Shown here in pieces: positions 17,150 through 25,044 of a DNA stretch of 64,000 bases. The translations under genes were made by a program, and so were the position numbers. The stretch comes from Lentilactobacillus raoultii. GTDB lineage: Bacteria > Bacillota > Bacilli > Lactobacillales > Lactobacillaceae. Each line of letters opens with the position of its first letter. The stretch's first letter is position 1. The stretch is taken from the NCBI RefSeq assembly GCF_900411375.1, contig NZ_LS423000.1, positions 62,001 to 126,000 of the forward strand. The letters are read 5' to 3'. The notes beneath the pieces are model-generated. The model was not told the DNA's origin and searched no databases. It saw only the letters and a program-made list of their open reading frames with translations.

Positions 17150-17177
17150 GACCTCCCTTCAGTTGCATCATTATACG

Positions 17178-17522
17178 TTATGTTTTAGTAATCTTGGTAA
17201 CATCAAATCCCAATAAATCTCTAAGCGTCTTAACAACCTCCCTCATAGCCGCCTCAACCTCAGAAACTTCACCAACCAAAACAACTGAGCCGCTAAATCG
17301 ATCAATAAATCCGAGTTCGACATTACCCGCCTTCGTAGCTATATCACCTGCAATGATTGAAGTTTCGCTTGGGGTAATAGTCAAAATTCCCAGTGCATTT
17401 TTGTGAGATTGAATTCCCAGCTTTGTATAAACATCTTCGGTTGGATTTGCGATAATATGGGCCAAAGTAACCTGTTTACCAGGAACATATTCTTGAATTG
17501 ATCGTTCTATATTTCTAGTCAC
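17178..17522 (-). CDS. pduU: Microcompartment shell protein PduU
   Basis: 114 residues, a single BMC domain of the permuted type. [20 protein letters not shown] at the N terminus forms the strand that makes the small beta-barrel on one face of the PduU/EutS hexamer, and [22 protein letters not shown] is the conserved core. It is a minor shell component. It starts with GTG seven or eight bases after AGAGGG. It follows pduW by 20 bases in the operon. Confidence 0.93.
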   Translation of the reverse strand: MTRNIERSIQEYVPGKQVTLAHIIANPTEDVYTKLGIQSHKNALGILTITPSETSIIAGDIATKAGNVELGFIDRFSGSVVLVGEVSEVEAAMREVVKTLRDLLGFDVTKITKT

Positions 17523-17542
17523 TCAGTCCACCCTCTTTAAAA

Positions 17543-18721
17543 CTATCCAATAATTTTGGCTGTCTCACGCGCAATGATCAATTCTTCATCCGTTGGAATA
17601 ACGAGTACTTTAACTCGACTATCTGCCTCAGAAATATCAATATCGTTATCCTTATTAGCCGACTCATCAATCTTAACGCCGAGATATGTCAATCCTGCGC
17701 AAACCCTGTGGCGGATAGGAGCAGAGTGTTCGCCAACACCAGCTGTAAACACTAATGTGTCTATCCCGTTAAGGTCTGCAGTATAGGCAGCTATATAATG
17801 TTGAATTTGATGAACGTAAACTGCCAATGCTAACTTAGCTCGTTGGTTACCAGCGCTTTCAGCTTTAAGAATGTCTCGAACATCATTGGAAATTCCGGAA
17901 ATCCCTAACAAACCAGATTTATGATTTAACATTTGTCGAATATCATTAGCACTTAAATGTTCTTTTTCAGCTAAGAATGGCAAGATATTCGGATCAACGT
18001 CACCAGAACGAGTGCCCATTACCAATCCTGCTAAAGGCGTGAATCCCATTGACGTATTAACCGATTTTCCATTCTTAATTGCACAAATACTTGCACCATT
18101 CCCAAGATGACAAGAAATAACTTTATCAGAGTAGTCCTTACCATAACGTCGGTTAACTTCACTGTAAATATACTGATGTGATTGGCCATGAAATCCATAC
18201 CGTCGGATACCATATTTTTCATAATATTCGTATGGCAAAGCGTACATATATGCTTTAGGAGGGATCGTACTATGAAACGACGTATCAAAAACCGCAACTT
18301 CTTTAGCGCTTGGCAGTAATTTTTCAAAAGCTTCAATTCCAAGTAAATTCACTGGGTTGTGAAGTGGTGATACAGAAGCCAAATCAGCAATCTTCTGTTG
18401 AACATCATGATTAATTTCAACTGATTTGGTATAGTAACGACCACCATGCGATACTCGATGACCAACACCGATGATCTCTGATTTATCTTCAATGACCCCG
18501 CTGTCAAGTAACGCATCAATAACTAGTTTGACACCTTCAGTATGATTTTTAATAGGTTGTGTTGATTTATACTCCTTAGAGCCAACATGATAACTAAAAA
18601 TACAGTCATCGTGTCCAATTCGATCAACCAATCCACTAACCAAAACCACTTCTGCTGGCATTGAGTACAATTTAAACTTAAGCGAAGAACTGCCTGCATT
18701 AATTGAAAGAATCTTTGACAT
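17543..18721 (-). CDS. pduW: Propionate kinase PduW (acetate kinase family)
   Basis: 392 residues of the ASKHA acyl kinase family: LSINAGSSSLKFKLY at residue 4, GHRVSHGGRYY, FDTSFHSTIPPKAY, YGFHGQSHQYI, GNGASICAIKNG and FTAGVGEHSAP. It turns propionyl phosphate (or acetyl phosphate) and ADP into the acid and ATP, the energy-yielding last step of the oxidative pdu branch. The operon position after pduQ distinguishes it from housekeeping ackA. A good AAAGAGG stands seven bases before the ATG. Confidence 0.92.
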   Translation of the reverse strand: MSKILSINAGSSSLKFKLYSMPAEVVLVSGLVDRIGHDDCIFSYHVGSKEYKSTQPIKNHTEGVKLVIDALLDSGVIEDKSEIIGVGHRVSHGGRYYTKSVEINHDVQQKIADLASVSPLHNPVNLLGIEAFEKLLPSAKEVAVFDTSFHSTIPPKAYMYALPYEYYEKYGIRRYGFHGQSHQYIYSEVNRRYGKDYSDKVISCHLGNGASICAIKNGKSVNTSMGFTPLAGLVMGTRSGDVDPNILPFLAEKEHLSANDIRQMLNHKSGLLGISGISNDVRDILKAESAGNQRAKLALAVYVHQIQHYIAAYTADLNGIDTLVFTAGVGEHSAPIRHRVCAGLTYLGVKIDESANKDNDIDISEADSRVKVLVIPTDEELIIARETAKIIG

Positions 18722-18750
18722 TCATGTACCTCTTTCTATATTAAAAATTG

Positions 18751-19872
18751 TTACTTGATAACTTTTTTATAGATATCAGCCAAGTCATCATCCGTTGGTA
18801 CAATAGGGTTCCCGGGAAAGGTTCCATCTTTACGAGCATCAGCAACTACCACCTGCGTCTTTGATAACGCTTCGTTAACATCAATACCAAATGACCTCAA
18901 ACTTTGCGGGCAATCCATCTGAACCATCATTTGTTTAATTTTAGCTATTAAACGTTGAACAGCAATCCGATCACTCAGTCCTTGTGAGGCCAAACCCGCT
19001 TTTTTGATAGCGCATCCATATTTATGCATAGCAGTTTGGCAGTTTTTGGCATTATAATCAATCACATAGGGCAATGTCATTGCACAAGCTAAACCATGTG
19101 GAATATGAAAGTTTGCACCCAGTTGATGGGCAATTGAGTGACAGATCCCCAAGCCCGCATTATTAAAAGCAATTCCAGCAGCACAAGATGCTTCATGAAC
19201 AACCTTACGTTTATCGGCATCATCACCATGGCGATAACAATCCACTAAATTATGCGTAATAATGTCAATTCCTTTTTCAGCCAAAGCATCCGTTATTGTA
19301 TTGGCATCTCGGGCCACCAATGATTCTAAGGAATGAGTCAAAACATCTAAGCCCGAAAAAGCAGTAACACTCTTCGGTGCTGTCATAACTAGTTTTGGAT
19401 CAAGTAATGCAATATCCGGTGTTAAGTGATCTTTAATAATTGGCATCTTAGTGTGATTCTTGGTATCTGAGACGACACTTGTATTGGTTACCTCAGAACC
19501 AGTCCCACTAGTTGTCGGGATAGCAATAAATAGGTCAATGTCATAATGATTGATTTTCTCACCGAAGAAGCGAATTGCTTTACCGGTATCAATAGCAGAA
19601 CCACCACCAATACCAATCATCACATTGGGCTTCACATCGTTAAACTGCTTAACCCCCTCCATGATATTATCCAAAGGTGGATCAGGCTTGACGTCTGAAA
19701 AGATATTGACTTCATTTGAATTATCAATTCGATTCTTGATGCCGTCTAAAGTTGGCGTATTAGGTAAAAACGAATCGCACACCATCAAGATCTTTTTGGC
19801 TTTCAAACTTTTTAGCCAATCAAGACTATCAATTCCTGAAAAAATTTTTGTTGGAATTTGAATTTCTTCCAT
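18751..19872 (-). CDS. pduQ: Iron-type 1-propanol dehydrogenase PduQ
   Basis: About 373 residues of the iron-containing alcohol dehydrogenase family: GIGGGSAIDTGKAIRFF (nucleotide loop), IPTTSGTGSEVTNTSVV, FSGLDVLTHSLES, and HSIAHQLGANFHIPHGLACA with the metal histidines. It reduces propionaldehyde (or 3-hydroxypropionaldehyde) to the alcohol and regenerates NAD+ inside the compartment. Two adjacent ATGs (19875 and 19872) follow GGGAGG; the second has better spacing. The first overlaps the pduP stop as TAATG. Confidence 0.93.
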   Translation of the reverse strand: MEEIQIPTKIFSGIDSLDWLKSLKAKKILMVCDSFLPNTPTLDGIKNRIDNSNEVNIFSDVKPDPPLDNIMEGVKQFNDVKPNVMIGIGGGSAIDTGKAIRFFGEKINHYDIDLFIAIPTTSGTGSEVTNTSVVSDTKNHTKMPIIKDHLTPDIALLDPKLVMTAPKSVTAFSGLDVLTHSLESLVARDANTITDALAEKGIDIITHNLVDCYRHGDDADKRKVVHEASCAAGIAFNNAGLGICHSIAHQLGANFHIPHGLACAMTLPYVIDYNAKNCQTAMHKYGCAIKKAGLASQGLSDRIAVQRLIAKIKQMMVQMDCPQSLRSFGIDVNEALSKTQVVVADARKDGTFPGNPIVPTDDDLADIYKKVIK

Positions 19873-19874
19873 CA

Positions 19875-21317
19875 TTATTCCTCCCAACTTCTTAACGAAA
19901 ATCCTTCTGGACTTGTAAAGCGGCGACGACGTGTAAACGTCTTAGTCGTTGTTGTCCCTTCTCCAGTTGGCGTTGCAATCGTTAATGCTGCTGCTCCTGT
20001 ATAGTAACCATTATCACCAACACCAGTTGCAGCAAAAGTTGGACCATTAGCAACAAAAATTGAAGTATTCATTCTATGAGCTGCTTTATTAATATGGGGT
20101 AGATTCTCCGAATGAATCGAAGCAGTGTGATGATTACCGCCTTCTACCTCTACAGCAGTCTTTAACACACTGCTAAAATCAGGGCAGGTCACAATTGGTA
20201 ACAACGGCATAAGCATTTCAGTAGTTACCAAAGGATGATCTTTTGGTGCATCAAAAATAACAACGCTTGGATTTCCAGTATATGAAATGCCAGCTTCATC
20301 CAAGATAAAGGTTGCATCCTTACCAACAAACTTTCGATCTGGAGCACCATTTTTACCGATCGTCATGTCAGCCAATTTATCAACCAGCTTAGGATCAGTT
20401 ATGAGAAAAGCACCATCTTCCTGCATCTTTTTAACTAATTCATCTTTGACAGCCGACTCAACAACAACTTCTTTTTCAGCTGTGCAAAGAATATTATTAT
20501 CAAAGGCACAAGATGTCACAATATCATGCGCCGCTAAGTCAATATTAGCAGTCTTATCAACCATTGCTGGCGGATTCCCAGCACCGGCACCAATTGCTTT
20601 TTTGCCACTAATTAAGGCTTGGTGAACGACAGCAGGACCACCAGTAACCGCTAACATTGCGATGTCCGGATGATGCATCATTTCCTGAACAGATTCAATC
20701 GATGGCTTATCTAGTGAAACAACCAAATTCTTTAAGCCCGTTGCATCATAGACAAACTTATTTAAATGTTCGATCATCCAACGAGTAATTTTTTTAGCAC
20801 CAGGATGTGCACCAAAGAACAATGCATTCCCTGCCGAAAGCATCATAATTGAATTGTTGATGACCGTTTCACCAGGATTAGTACTTGGACCCACTCCGCC
20901 AATAACACCGAATGGCGTATACTCGTACATCGTCATGCCGCCGTCGCCGGTTTCTACTTCAGGTTCTAACATTTCAACCCCTGGCGTGTTGTACAATGCA
21001 TTTTTTAGCTTAGCCACTTTAGCTTCAACCGTTCCCATACCGGTTTCTTCTTTAGTTGCTTTAGCAATTTCTTCAATATGAGGGCCGAAGCCATCTTTTA
21101 TGGCCTTCACAACTTTTTTTCGAAAAGCAAGCGGCTTATCTTCATAAATCTCTTGAGCTTGTTTTGCAGCCGCAACCGCATCATCAACCGTTGTAAAAAT
21201 TCCATTGCCAAGTCCCTCTGGTTGGGAAACACTTTCAGAAGCATTGTTATGTGACACGGTTGACAACTCTTCTTTTAGAATCTGTCTAATTGTTTTTTCT
21301 AAATCATTAACCTGCAT
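19875..21317 (-). CDS. pduP: CoA-acylating propionaldehyde dehydrogenase PduP
   Basis: 480 residues of the aldehyde dehydrogenase superfamily, acylating type. Residues 1-18 (MQVNDLEKTIRQILKEEL) form an amphipathic helix like the encapsulation peptide of Salmonella PduP. FGVIGGVGPSTNP, VTGGPAVVHQALISG and the catalytic cysteine region SCAFDNNILCTAEKE follow. It oxidises propionaldehyde to propionyl-CoA with NAD+. The C terminus TFTRRRRFTSPEGFSL is typical of the family. Confidence 0.95.
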   Translation of the reverse strand: MQVNDLEKTIRQILKEELSTVSHNNASESVSQPEGLGNGIFTTVDDAVAAAKQAQEIYEDKPLAFRKKVVKAIKDGFGPHIEEIAKATKEETGMGTVEAKVAKLKNALYNTPGVEMLEPEVETGDGGMTMYEYTPFGVIGGVGPSTNPGETVINNSIMMLSAGNALFFGAHPGAKKITRWMIEHLNKFVYDATGLKNLVVSLDKPSIESVQEMMHHPDIAMLAVTGGPAVVHQALISGKKAIGAGAGNPPAMVDKTANIDLAAHDIVTSCAFDNNILCTAEKEVVVESAVKDELVKKMQEDGAFLITDPKLVDKLADMTIGKNGAPDRKFVGKDATFILDEAGISYTGNPSVVIFDAPKDHPLVTTEMLMPLLPIVTCPDFSSVLKTAVEVEGGNHHTASIHSENLPHINKAAHRMNTSIFVANGPTFAATGVGDNGYYTGAAALTIATPTGEGTTTTKTFTRRRRFTSPEGFSLRSWEE

Positions 21318-21320
21318 ATT

Positions 21321-21794
21321 TTAGTTACTCTCCTTTAAAAATTCCCGAATAGCGGTTTCACAAATTGCCTGATCCTCTTCAATTAGACCACCGCTAACTC
21401 CAATCGCACCAACGATTTTACCTCCTAGTTCAATTGGAATGCCTCCAGGAAAAGAAACCAGTTTGCCATCAAGCATCGTTTCCATTTGATATAATGGCGC
21501 TCCTGGTTGAATATCTTTACTAATATCCTTAGTTGGCTCTTTCATTGCGATTGCTGACCAAGCCTTTTTAGGTGCAAGTGTTGAACTAACAAGGTTGGCA
21601 TTTGGCATATGATAAAGCATTTGAACCGTATTAGTGAGATCCATAAAGCAAATCGTCACACCAACGCCAATCTCATCAGCCTTTGCAACTGCGACATCAA
21701 TTACTTTTTCCATTTTCTTTCGTCTAAAAAGCGCTGTGCTTGACTGCTTTGACAATACTTCTTTGACTATTTGATTGATTTGTTCAACATCCAT
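21321..21794 (-). CDS. DUF336/GlcG-like protein (detached C-terminal half of PduO)
   Basis: 157 residues. The domain from about residue 28 contains AVAKADEIGVGVTICFMDL, SSTLAPKKAWSAIAM and the glycine-rich FPGGIPIELGGKIVGAIGVSGG typical of GlcG/HbpS/DUF336 proteins, which bind haem or corrinoid-like ligands in some cases. In Salmonella PduO this domain is fused after the adenosyltransferase; here it is a separate gene overlapping pduO by 11 bases. It opens with its own amphipathic helix, MDVEQINQIVKEVLSKQ, resembling an encapsulation peptide, which suggests it enters the compartment independently. Confidence 0.88.
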   Translation of the reverse strand: MDVEQINQIVKEVLSKQSSTALFRRKKMEKVIDVAVAKADEIGVGVTICFMDLTNTVQMLYHMPNANLVSSTLAPKKAWSAIAMKEPTKDISKDIQPGAPLYQMETMLDGKLVSFPGGIPIELGGKIVGAIGVSGGLIEEDQAICETAIREFLKESN

Positions 21795-22374
21795 TGCTTT
21801 TCTCCTCCACTACTTTTTTATACCGTTTAATCACTTCGTCTTCGACTTGTTTAATTCGATAAGCATAATCCTCCGAACGAGCAACAATATAAAAGAAATC
21901 GGATAGGCGATTAACGTATTTTTCAAGTTCTGGCCTAACGTAGTTTGAATGCATAAAAGCCACCAGCAAACGTTCGGCCCTCCGACAAACAGTTCGACAA
22001 ACGTGAAGCTGAGCACCTGCTACACTTGAACCCGGAAGAATGAAACTAGTCACTTTCGGTAGAGATGCTGAATAGTCATCAATTACTTTTTCAAGGAAAT
22101 GGACATCATCTTCGGTTATAACTTTGCTATTTTTTTTAAACTTTGAAAAACTTTGGGTAGCAATCTCCCCTTGAACAAAGAACATTCGATACTCAACGTG
22201 TTGCAATAATTTTACGTTACGTTGATCAACACAGAATTTATCAGCCAGACTAACATTGGCATTTAACTCATCAAAAGTTCCATAGGTATTAACTCTTAGT
22301 GAGTTTTTTTTAACCCGTTGACCATCGTAAAGGCTCGTTGAACCTTTGTCGCCACCCTTTGTGTAAATTGACAT
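21784..22374 (-). CDS. pduO: Cob(I)alamin adenosyltransferase PduO (catalytic domain)
   Basis: 196 residues with YTKGGDKGSTSLYDG at the N terminus, RVNTYGTFDELNANVS, HVCRTVCRRAERLLV and YVNRLSDFFYIVARSEDY. These are the PduO-type active-site segments that bind ATP and the corrin. It makes adenosylcobalamin, the cofactor of PduCDE, in situ. It lacks the C-terminal DUF336 domain of enterobacterial PduO, which is the next gene. It differs clearly in sequence from the copy at 12.4 kb. Confidence 0.94.
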   Translation of the reverse strand: MSIYTKGGDKGSTSLYDGQRVKKNSLRVNTYGTFDELNANVSLADKFCVDQRNVKLLQHVEYRMFFVQGEIATQSFSKFKKNSKVITEDDVHFLEKVIDDYSASLPKVTSFILPGSSVAGAQLHVCRTVCRRAERLLVAFMHSNYVRPELEKYVNRLSDFFYIVARSEDYAYRIKQVEDEVIKRYKKVVEEKSNGC

Positions 22375-22392
22375 GATCCAAGCCGCCTTTCT

Positions 22393-22656
22393 TTATAAAT
22401 CTACTCGGTCAACAATGCCAACAATTGCACAATCGTTAACATCGTTATGGAACTCACCTACCGTTGCTTTTCGTGCCCCGGCACCTCTGACAAGCAATAC
22501 TAACTCACCGATTCCAGCTCCAACTGTGTCTACAGCGACTTCCTCGGCTCTCGTATTTTTCCCATAAGCATCAACTGGCTGCACAATCATTAATTTGCGG
22601 CCGACTAATGAACGATCTTTTTGCGTTGCAACAACGCTACCCATTACTTTTGCCAT
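22393..22656 (-). CDS. pduN: Microcompartment vertex protein PduN
   Basis: About 87 residues of the EutN/CcmL family: MAKVMGSVVATQKDRSLVG, LMIVQPVD, VAVDTVGAGIGELVLLVRG and AIVGIVDRVDL. These form the pentamers that cap shell vertices and close the polyhedron. The ATG at 22656 lies within the last bases of pduM, so the two are translationally coupled. Only one EutN-type gene is present, as in other pdu operons. Confidence 0.94.
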   Translation of the reverse strand: MAKVMGSVVATQKDRSLVGRKLMIVQPVDAYGKNTRAEEVAVDTVGAGIGELVLLVRGAGARKATVGEFHNDVNDCAIVGIVDRVDL

Positions 22657-23147
22657 ATACAATCTTCATCAGTCCTCACTTTTTTAATAATGTGCTTCTG
22701 TTCTATCACTTCTAAAGCCTCTGATGTTAACTTTTGCGTTGTAGTCATTATCAAAATTGAATAATCAGCAAATCTGGCTATATCACTTCGGCCGATGTTT
22801 CTCTGATACAAGGTGAAAACAGGCGAATGGTCTCCAACAATGAACGTTACAGGCCAATCATGCAGCATTGTAAGTGGAACAAAATTCAACATATTCTCAT
22901 TAATCTGGAAAAAGAATTTAACGTTATAGCTAATCCCTTTTAATATCCAACTGACCCATTGATTATGTTTATTAACCTGATATAAATCAATTAATAAACT
23001 AATTGTCATACCGTTCAACTGGATTTCCCCAAAATCTATGAACAACTTTTCATTGGGTACCTGTTCCTGTTCTGAATATGAAACTACTTGAGAGTTATGC
23101 TTTCGCTCTTCAATTTTTTTTAGAACTTCTTCAACAATCCAGTCCAC
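22644..23147 (-). CDS. pduM: Microcompartment assembly protein PduM
   Basis: 167 residues. It starts GTG-Asp-Trp-Ile-Val-Glu and has an N-terminal amphipathic helix, VEEVLKKIEERK. The conserved region is FIDFGEIQLNGMTISLLI, and VPLTMLHDWPVTFIVGDHSP occurs near residue 92. PduM is required for proper microcompartment structure in Salmonella but has no known enzymatic activity. Assignment rests on these stretches and on the pduL-M-N order. The exact start codon is uncertain. Confidence 0.85.
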   Translation of the reverse strand: MDWIVEEVLKKIEERKHNSQVVSYSEQEQVPNEKLFIDFGEIQLNGMTISLLIDLYQVNKHNQWVSWILKGISYNVKFFFQINENMLNFVPLTMLHDWPVTFIVGDHSPVFTLYQRNIGRSDIARFADYSILIMTTTQKLTSEALEVIEQKHIIKKVRTDEDCIWQK

Positions 23148-23169
23148 CCTGTTTCACCAACTTTCAACA

Positions 23170-23829
23170 TCAAAACGTCGATTTAGGTTTTGGAATGATA
23201 TGAGCTACCGTATTTCCACGAACATTTGCTGCACTCGCTTCATCCCCATCCAAATGCATTTCAAGGACAAAATCCTTGCGAGGACGAGCAATAACATCAT
23301 CGTAAATTGTCCGTCGATCTTTAGAGTTAATTTCAACAGCCACAGAATCACCCATTTTAACACCAAATCGTTTGGCATCTTCCAAACTCATATGGATGTG
23401 TCGCTTGGCAACGATGACTCCTTGAACTTCAATTTCAGCGTCCTTTGTTCTTAATCTAACTGAAGGGGTACCCTCCAAATGGCCTGATAGTCGAATTGGT
23501 GCATCTACACCTAGCAAAAAGGTTTCGGAACGTGCAATTTCAACTTGTGAATGCGTTCGAACAGGTCCCAATACTCTAACGTTTTTTAGAGTACCTGTAG
23601 GGCCAATAACATCGCATGTCTGCTTAGAAGCAAATTCACCAGGTTGCTTTAATTGCTTAAATTTCTCCATTTGCTGTCCCGGAAAAAGTTTGTCGAAATC
23701 CTCTTGAGTTAAGTGAATATGATGATTTGAAACCCCAATTGGGATAGCATTCGGATCGTTGTTGGAACCTAATTGCTCCTGAATTACTTGATGAATAATT
23801 TTTCGTAAATTTTCTTCAGTTAATTCCAT
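23170..23829 (-). CDS. pduL: Phosphate propanoyltransferase PduL
   Basis: 219 residues with two PduL (PF06130) beta-barrel repeats. IPIGVSNHHIHLTQEDFDKLF and VIVAKRHIHMSLEDAKRFG supply the histidines that bind the two zinc ions. Residues 1-20 (MELTEENLRKIIHQVIQEQL) look like an encapsulation peptide. It converts propionyl-CoA and phosphate to propionyl phosphate and recycles CoA inside the compartment. A classical Pta is encoded separately at 33.5 kb, so the two transacylases have distinct places. Confidence 0.95.
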   Translation of the reverse strand: MELTEENLRKIIHQVIQEQLGSNNDPNAIPIGVSNHHIHLTQEDFDKLFPGQQMEKFKQLKQPGEFASKQTCDVIGPTGTLKNVRVLGPVRTHSQVEIARSETFLLGVDAPIRLSGHLEGTPSVRLRTKDAEIEVQGVIVAKRHIHMSLEDAKRFGVKMGDSVAVEINSKDRRTIYDDVIARPRKDFVLEMHLDGDEASAANVRGNTVAHIIPKPKSTF

Positions 23830-23855
23830 GAATTACATCCAACTTTCTATCAAAA

Positions 23856-24131
23856 TTATTTAGCGTTTGGTAAAATTGCTTCAACTTCTGAATGTGGACG
23901 AGGAATAACGTATGATGTAACAACTTCGCCAACATTTTCACCAGCCTGAACACCTGCGTCAACGGCTGCTTTTACAGCACCAACATCACCACGGACCATA
24001 ACTGTTACAAGTCCGCTACCAATCTTTTCCTGGCCAATCATTGTGACATTTGCTGCCTTTACCATTGCATCGGCTGCTTCGATCGAGGCAACCAAACCTT
24101 TTGTTTCAATCATTCCTAATGCGTTGTTCAT
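23856..24131 (-). CDS. pduJ: Microcompartment hexameric shell protein PduJ
   Basis: 91 residues, one BMC domain: [53 protein letters not shown] and [14 protein letters not shown]. It is a major facet protein, almost identical to PduA at 30.7 kb apart from the C terminus, so the two arose by duplication. The pore loop reads KIGSG here and KIGHG in PduA. It has a good AGGAGG ribosome site, in line with high expression. Confidence 0.95.
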   Translation of the reverse strand: MNNALGMIETKGLVASIEAADAMVKAANVTMIGQEKIGSGLVTVMVRGDVGAVKAAVDAGVQAGENVGEVVTSYVIPRPHSEVEAILPNAK

Positions 24132-24147
24132 AATAAAATCCTCCTAA

Positions 24148-24681
24148 TTATTTTTTATTATTTGAGTTGCTACTGTCAGAAGAACCCTTATCCGTATTTG
24201 ATTTACTCGTTCGATTTGTATTTGAAGAATTCGAACGAGGAGTCTTTGAATTATTAGTTCTTCTTGGTGTTTTCCTGGTGACTGTTTTTGGCTTAGTTGT
24301 CGACTCTTTTTTGACAACTTTTTCCTTCCCCGTATTCGCTGCTGTCTCCGCAATGTCACTATGCGTTGAATCAACAATAGGTGAATCATCAGTAAATGGT
24401 GCTCGATCTTTAAACGCATCCGTTTTTCCCAAATCAGGAATTCCTTCTGCAGGATTGGCAATCACAACAGCGCTTACAACTTGAACATCAGAAATACTTT
24501 GACCCGTGTCAATTGCTGCTTGCACTGCTGAAACATCACCTGTAATTGACACAGTGATATAACCGCCACCTTTTGTATTTTCAACATTCCTAATTGATAC
24601 TGCTGCTGTTTTTAGCATTTTATCACTAACAACAATAGCGCTTGATAAACCTACCACCTCAATATATCCAATCGATTGCAT
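24148..24681 (-). CDS. pduK: Microcompartment shell protein PduK with low-complexity tail
   Basis: 177 residues. Residues 1-90 form a BMC domain (IGYIEVVGLSSAIVVSDKML, GDVSAVQAAIDTGQS, VVSAVVIANPAEG). From about residue 110 the chain becomes a disordered, Lys/Arg- then Ser/Asn-rich tail (for example KTVTRKTPRRTNN and SSDSSNSNNKK). Salmonella PduK has a C-terminal extension with cysteines thought to hold an Fe-S cluster; this tail has no cysteine. The repetitive tail also produces spurious open frames in other phases. Operon position between pduJ and pduH matches other lactobacilli. Confidence 0.88.
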   Translation of the reverse strand: MQSIGYIEVVGLSSAIVVSDKMLKTAAVSIRNVENTKGGGYITVSITGDVSAVQAAIDTGQSISDVQVVSAVVIANPAEGIPDLGKTDAFKDRAPFTDDSPIVDSTHSDIAETAANTGKEKVVKKESTTKPKTVTRKTPRRTNNSKTPRSNSSNTNRTSKSNTDKGSSDSSNSNNKK

Positions 24682-24696
24682 TCATTTCACCTACCT

Positions 24697-25044
24697 TTAT
24701 AATTTGAATGGCACGCCCTTCACCAGTCTCGCAGCATTAGCACCCATTTTTCTAATTTCTGAGGGATTACCAATTTCTTTTGAGAATAGAGGTTGTTCCG
24801 GATGCAAATTTTTATAGTGAATGATAATTTTATTATCATCAAACGAAATTCCAACGGATAATCGAGAGATAACTGCCGCACGGTAAGCCCGTTCAACAGC
24901 TGTATCAAGATTGATCGTTTCAAATTGAAAGGGTATTTGCTCCTCTTCAATTCCAAAAAGCATTGGTATGAGACGTTCAGGGATTTTGGCGATATTTTCA
25001 GGCAATCCAATAATAATCGCAGGCTTATTTTGATCAATTGCCAT
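24697..25044 (-). CDS. pduH: Diol dehydratase reactivase small subunit PduH
   Basis: About 115 residues. KPAIIIGLPENIAKIPERLIPMLFG at the N terminus, AYRAAVISRLSVGISFDD and ARLVKGVPFKL at the end are typical of PduH/DdrB. It pairs with PduG to release damaged cobalamin from PduCDE. The ATG at 25044 lies in the end of pduG with GCGGTGG upstream; an upstream start at 25068 would overlap more and adds eight residues. The Asp-Glu-type pairing surface could not be judged by eye. Confidence 0.92.
   Translation of the reverse strand: MAIDQNKPAIIIGLPENIAKIPERLIPMLFGIEEEQIPFQFETINLDTAVERAYRAAVISRLSVGISFDDNKIIIHYKNLHPEQPLFSKEIGNPSEIRKMGANAARLVKGVPFKL

Noticed and set aside
24144-24484. Long open frames on both strands over the end of pduK
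   Set aside because: They come from the low-complexity Lys/Arg/Ser/Asn-coding repeat of the PduK tail; none has a ribosome site or a recognisable protein.
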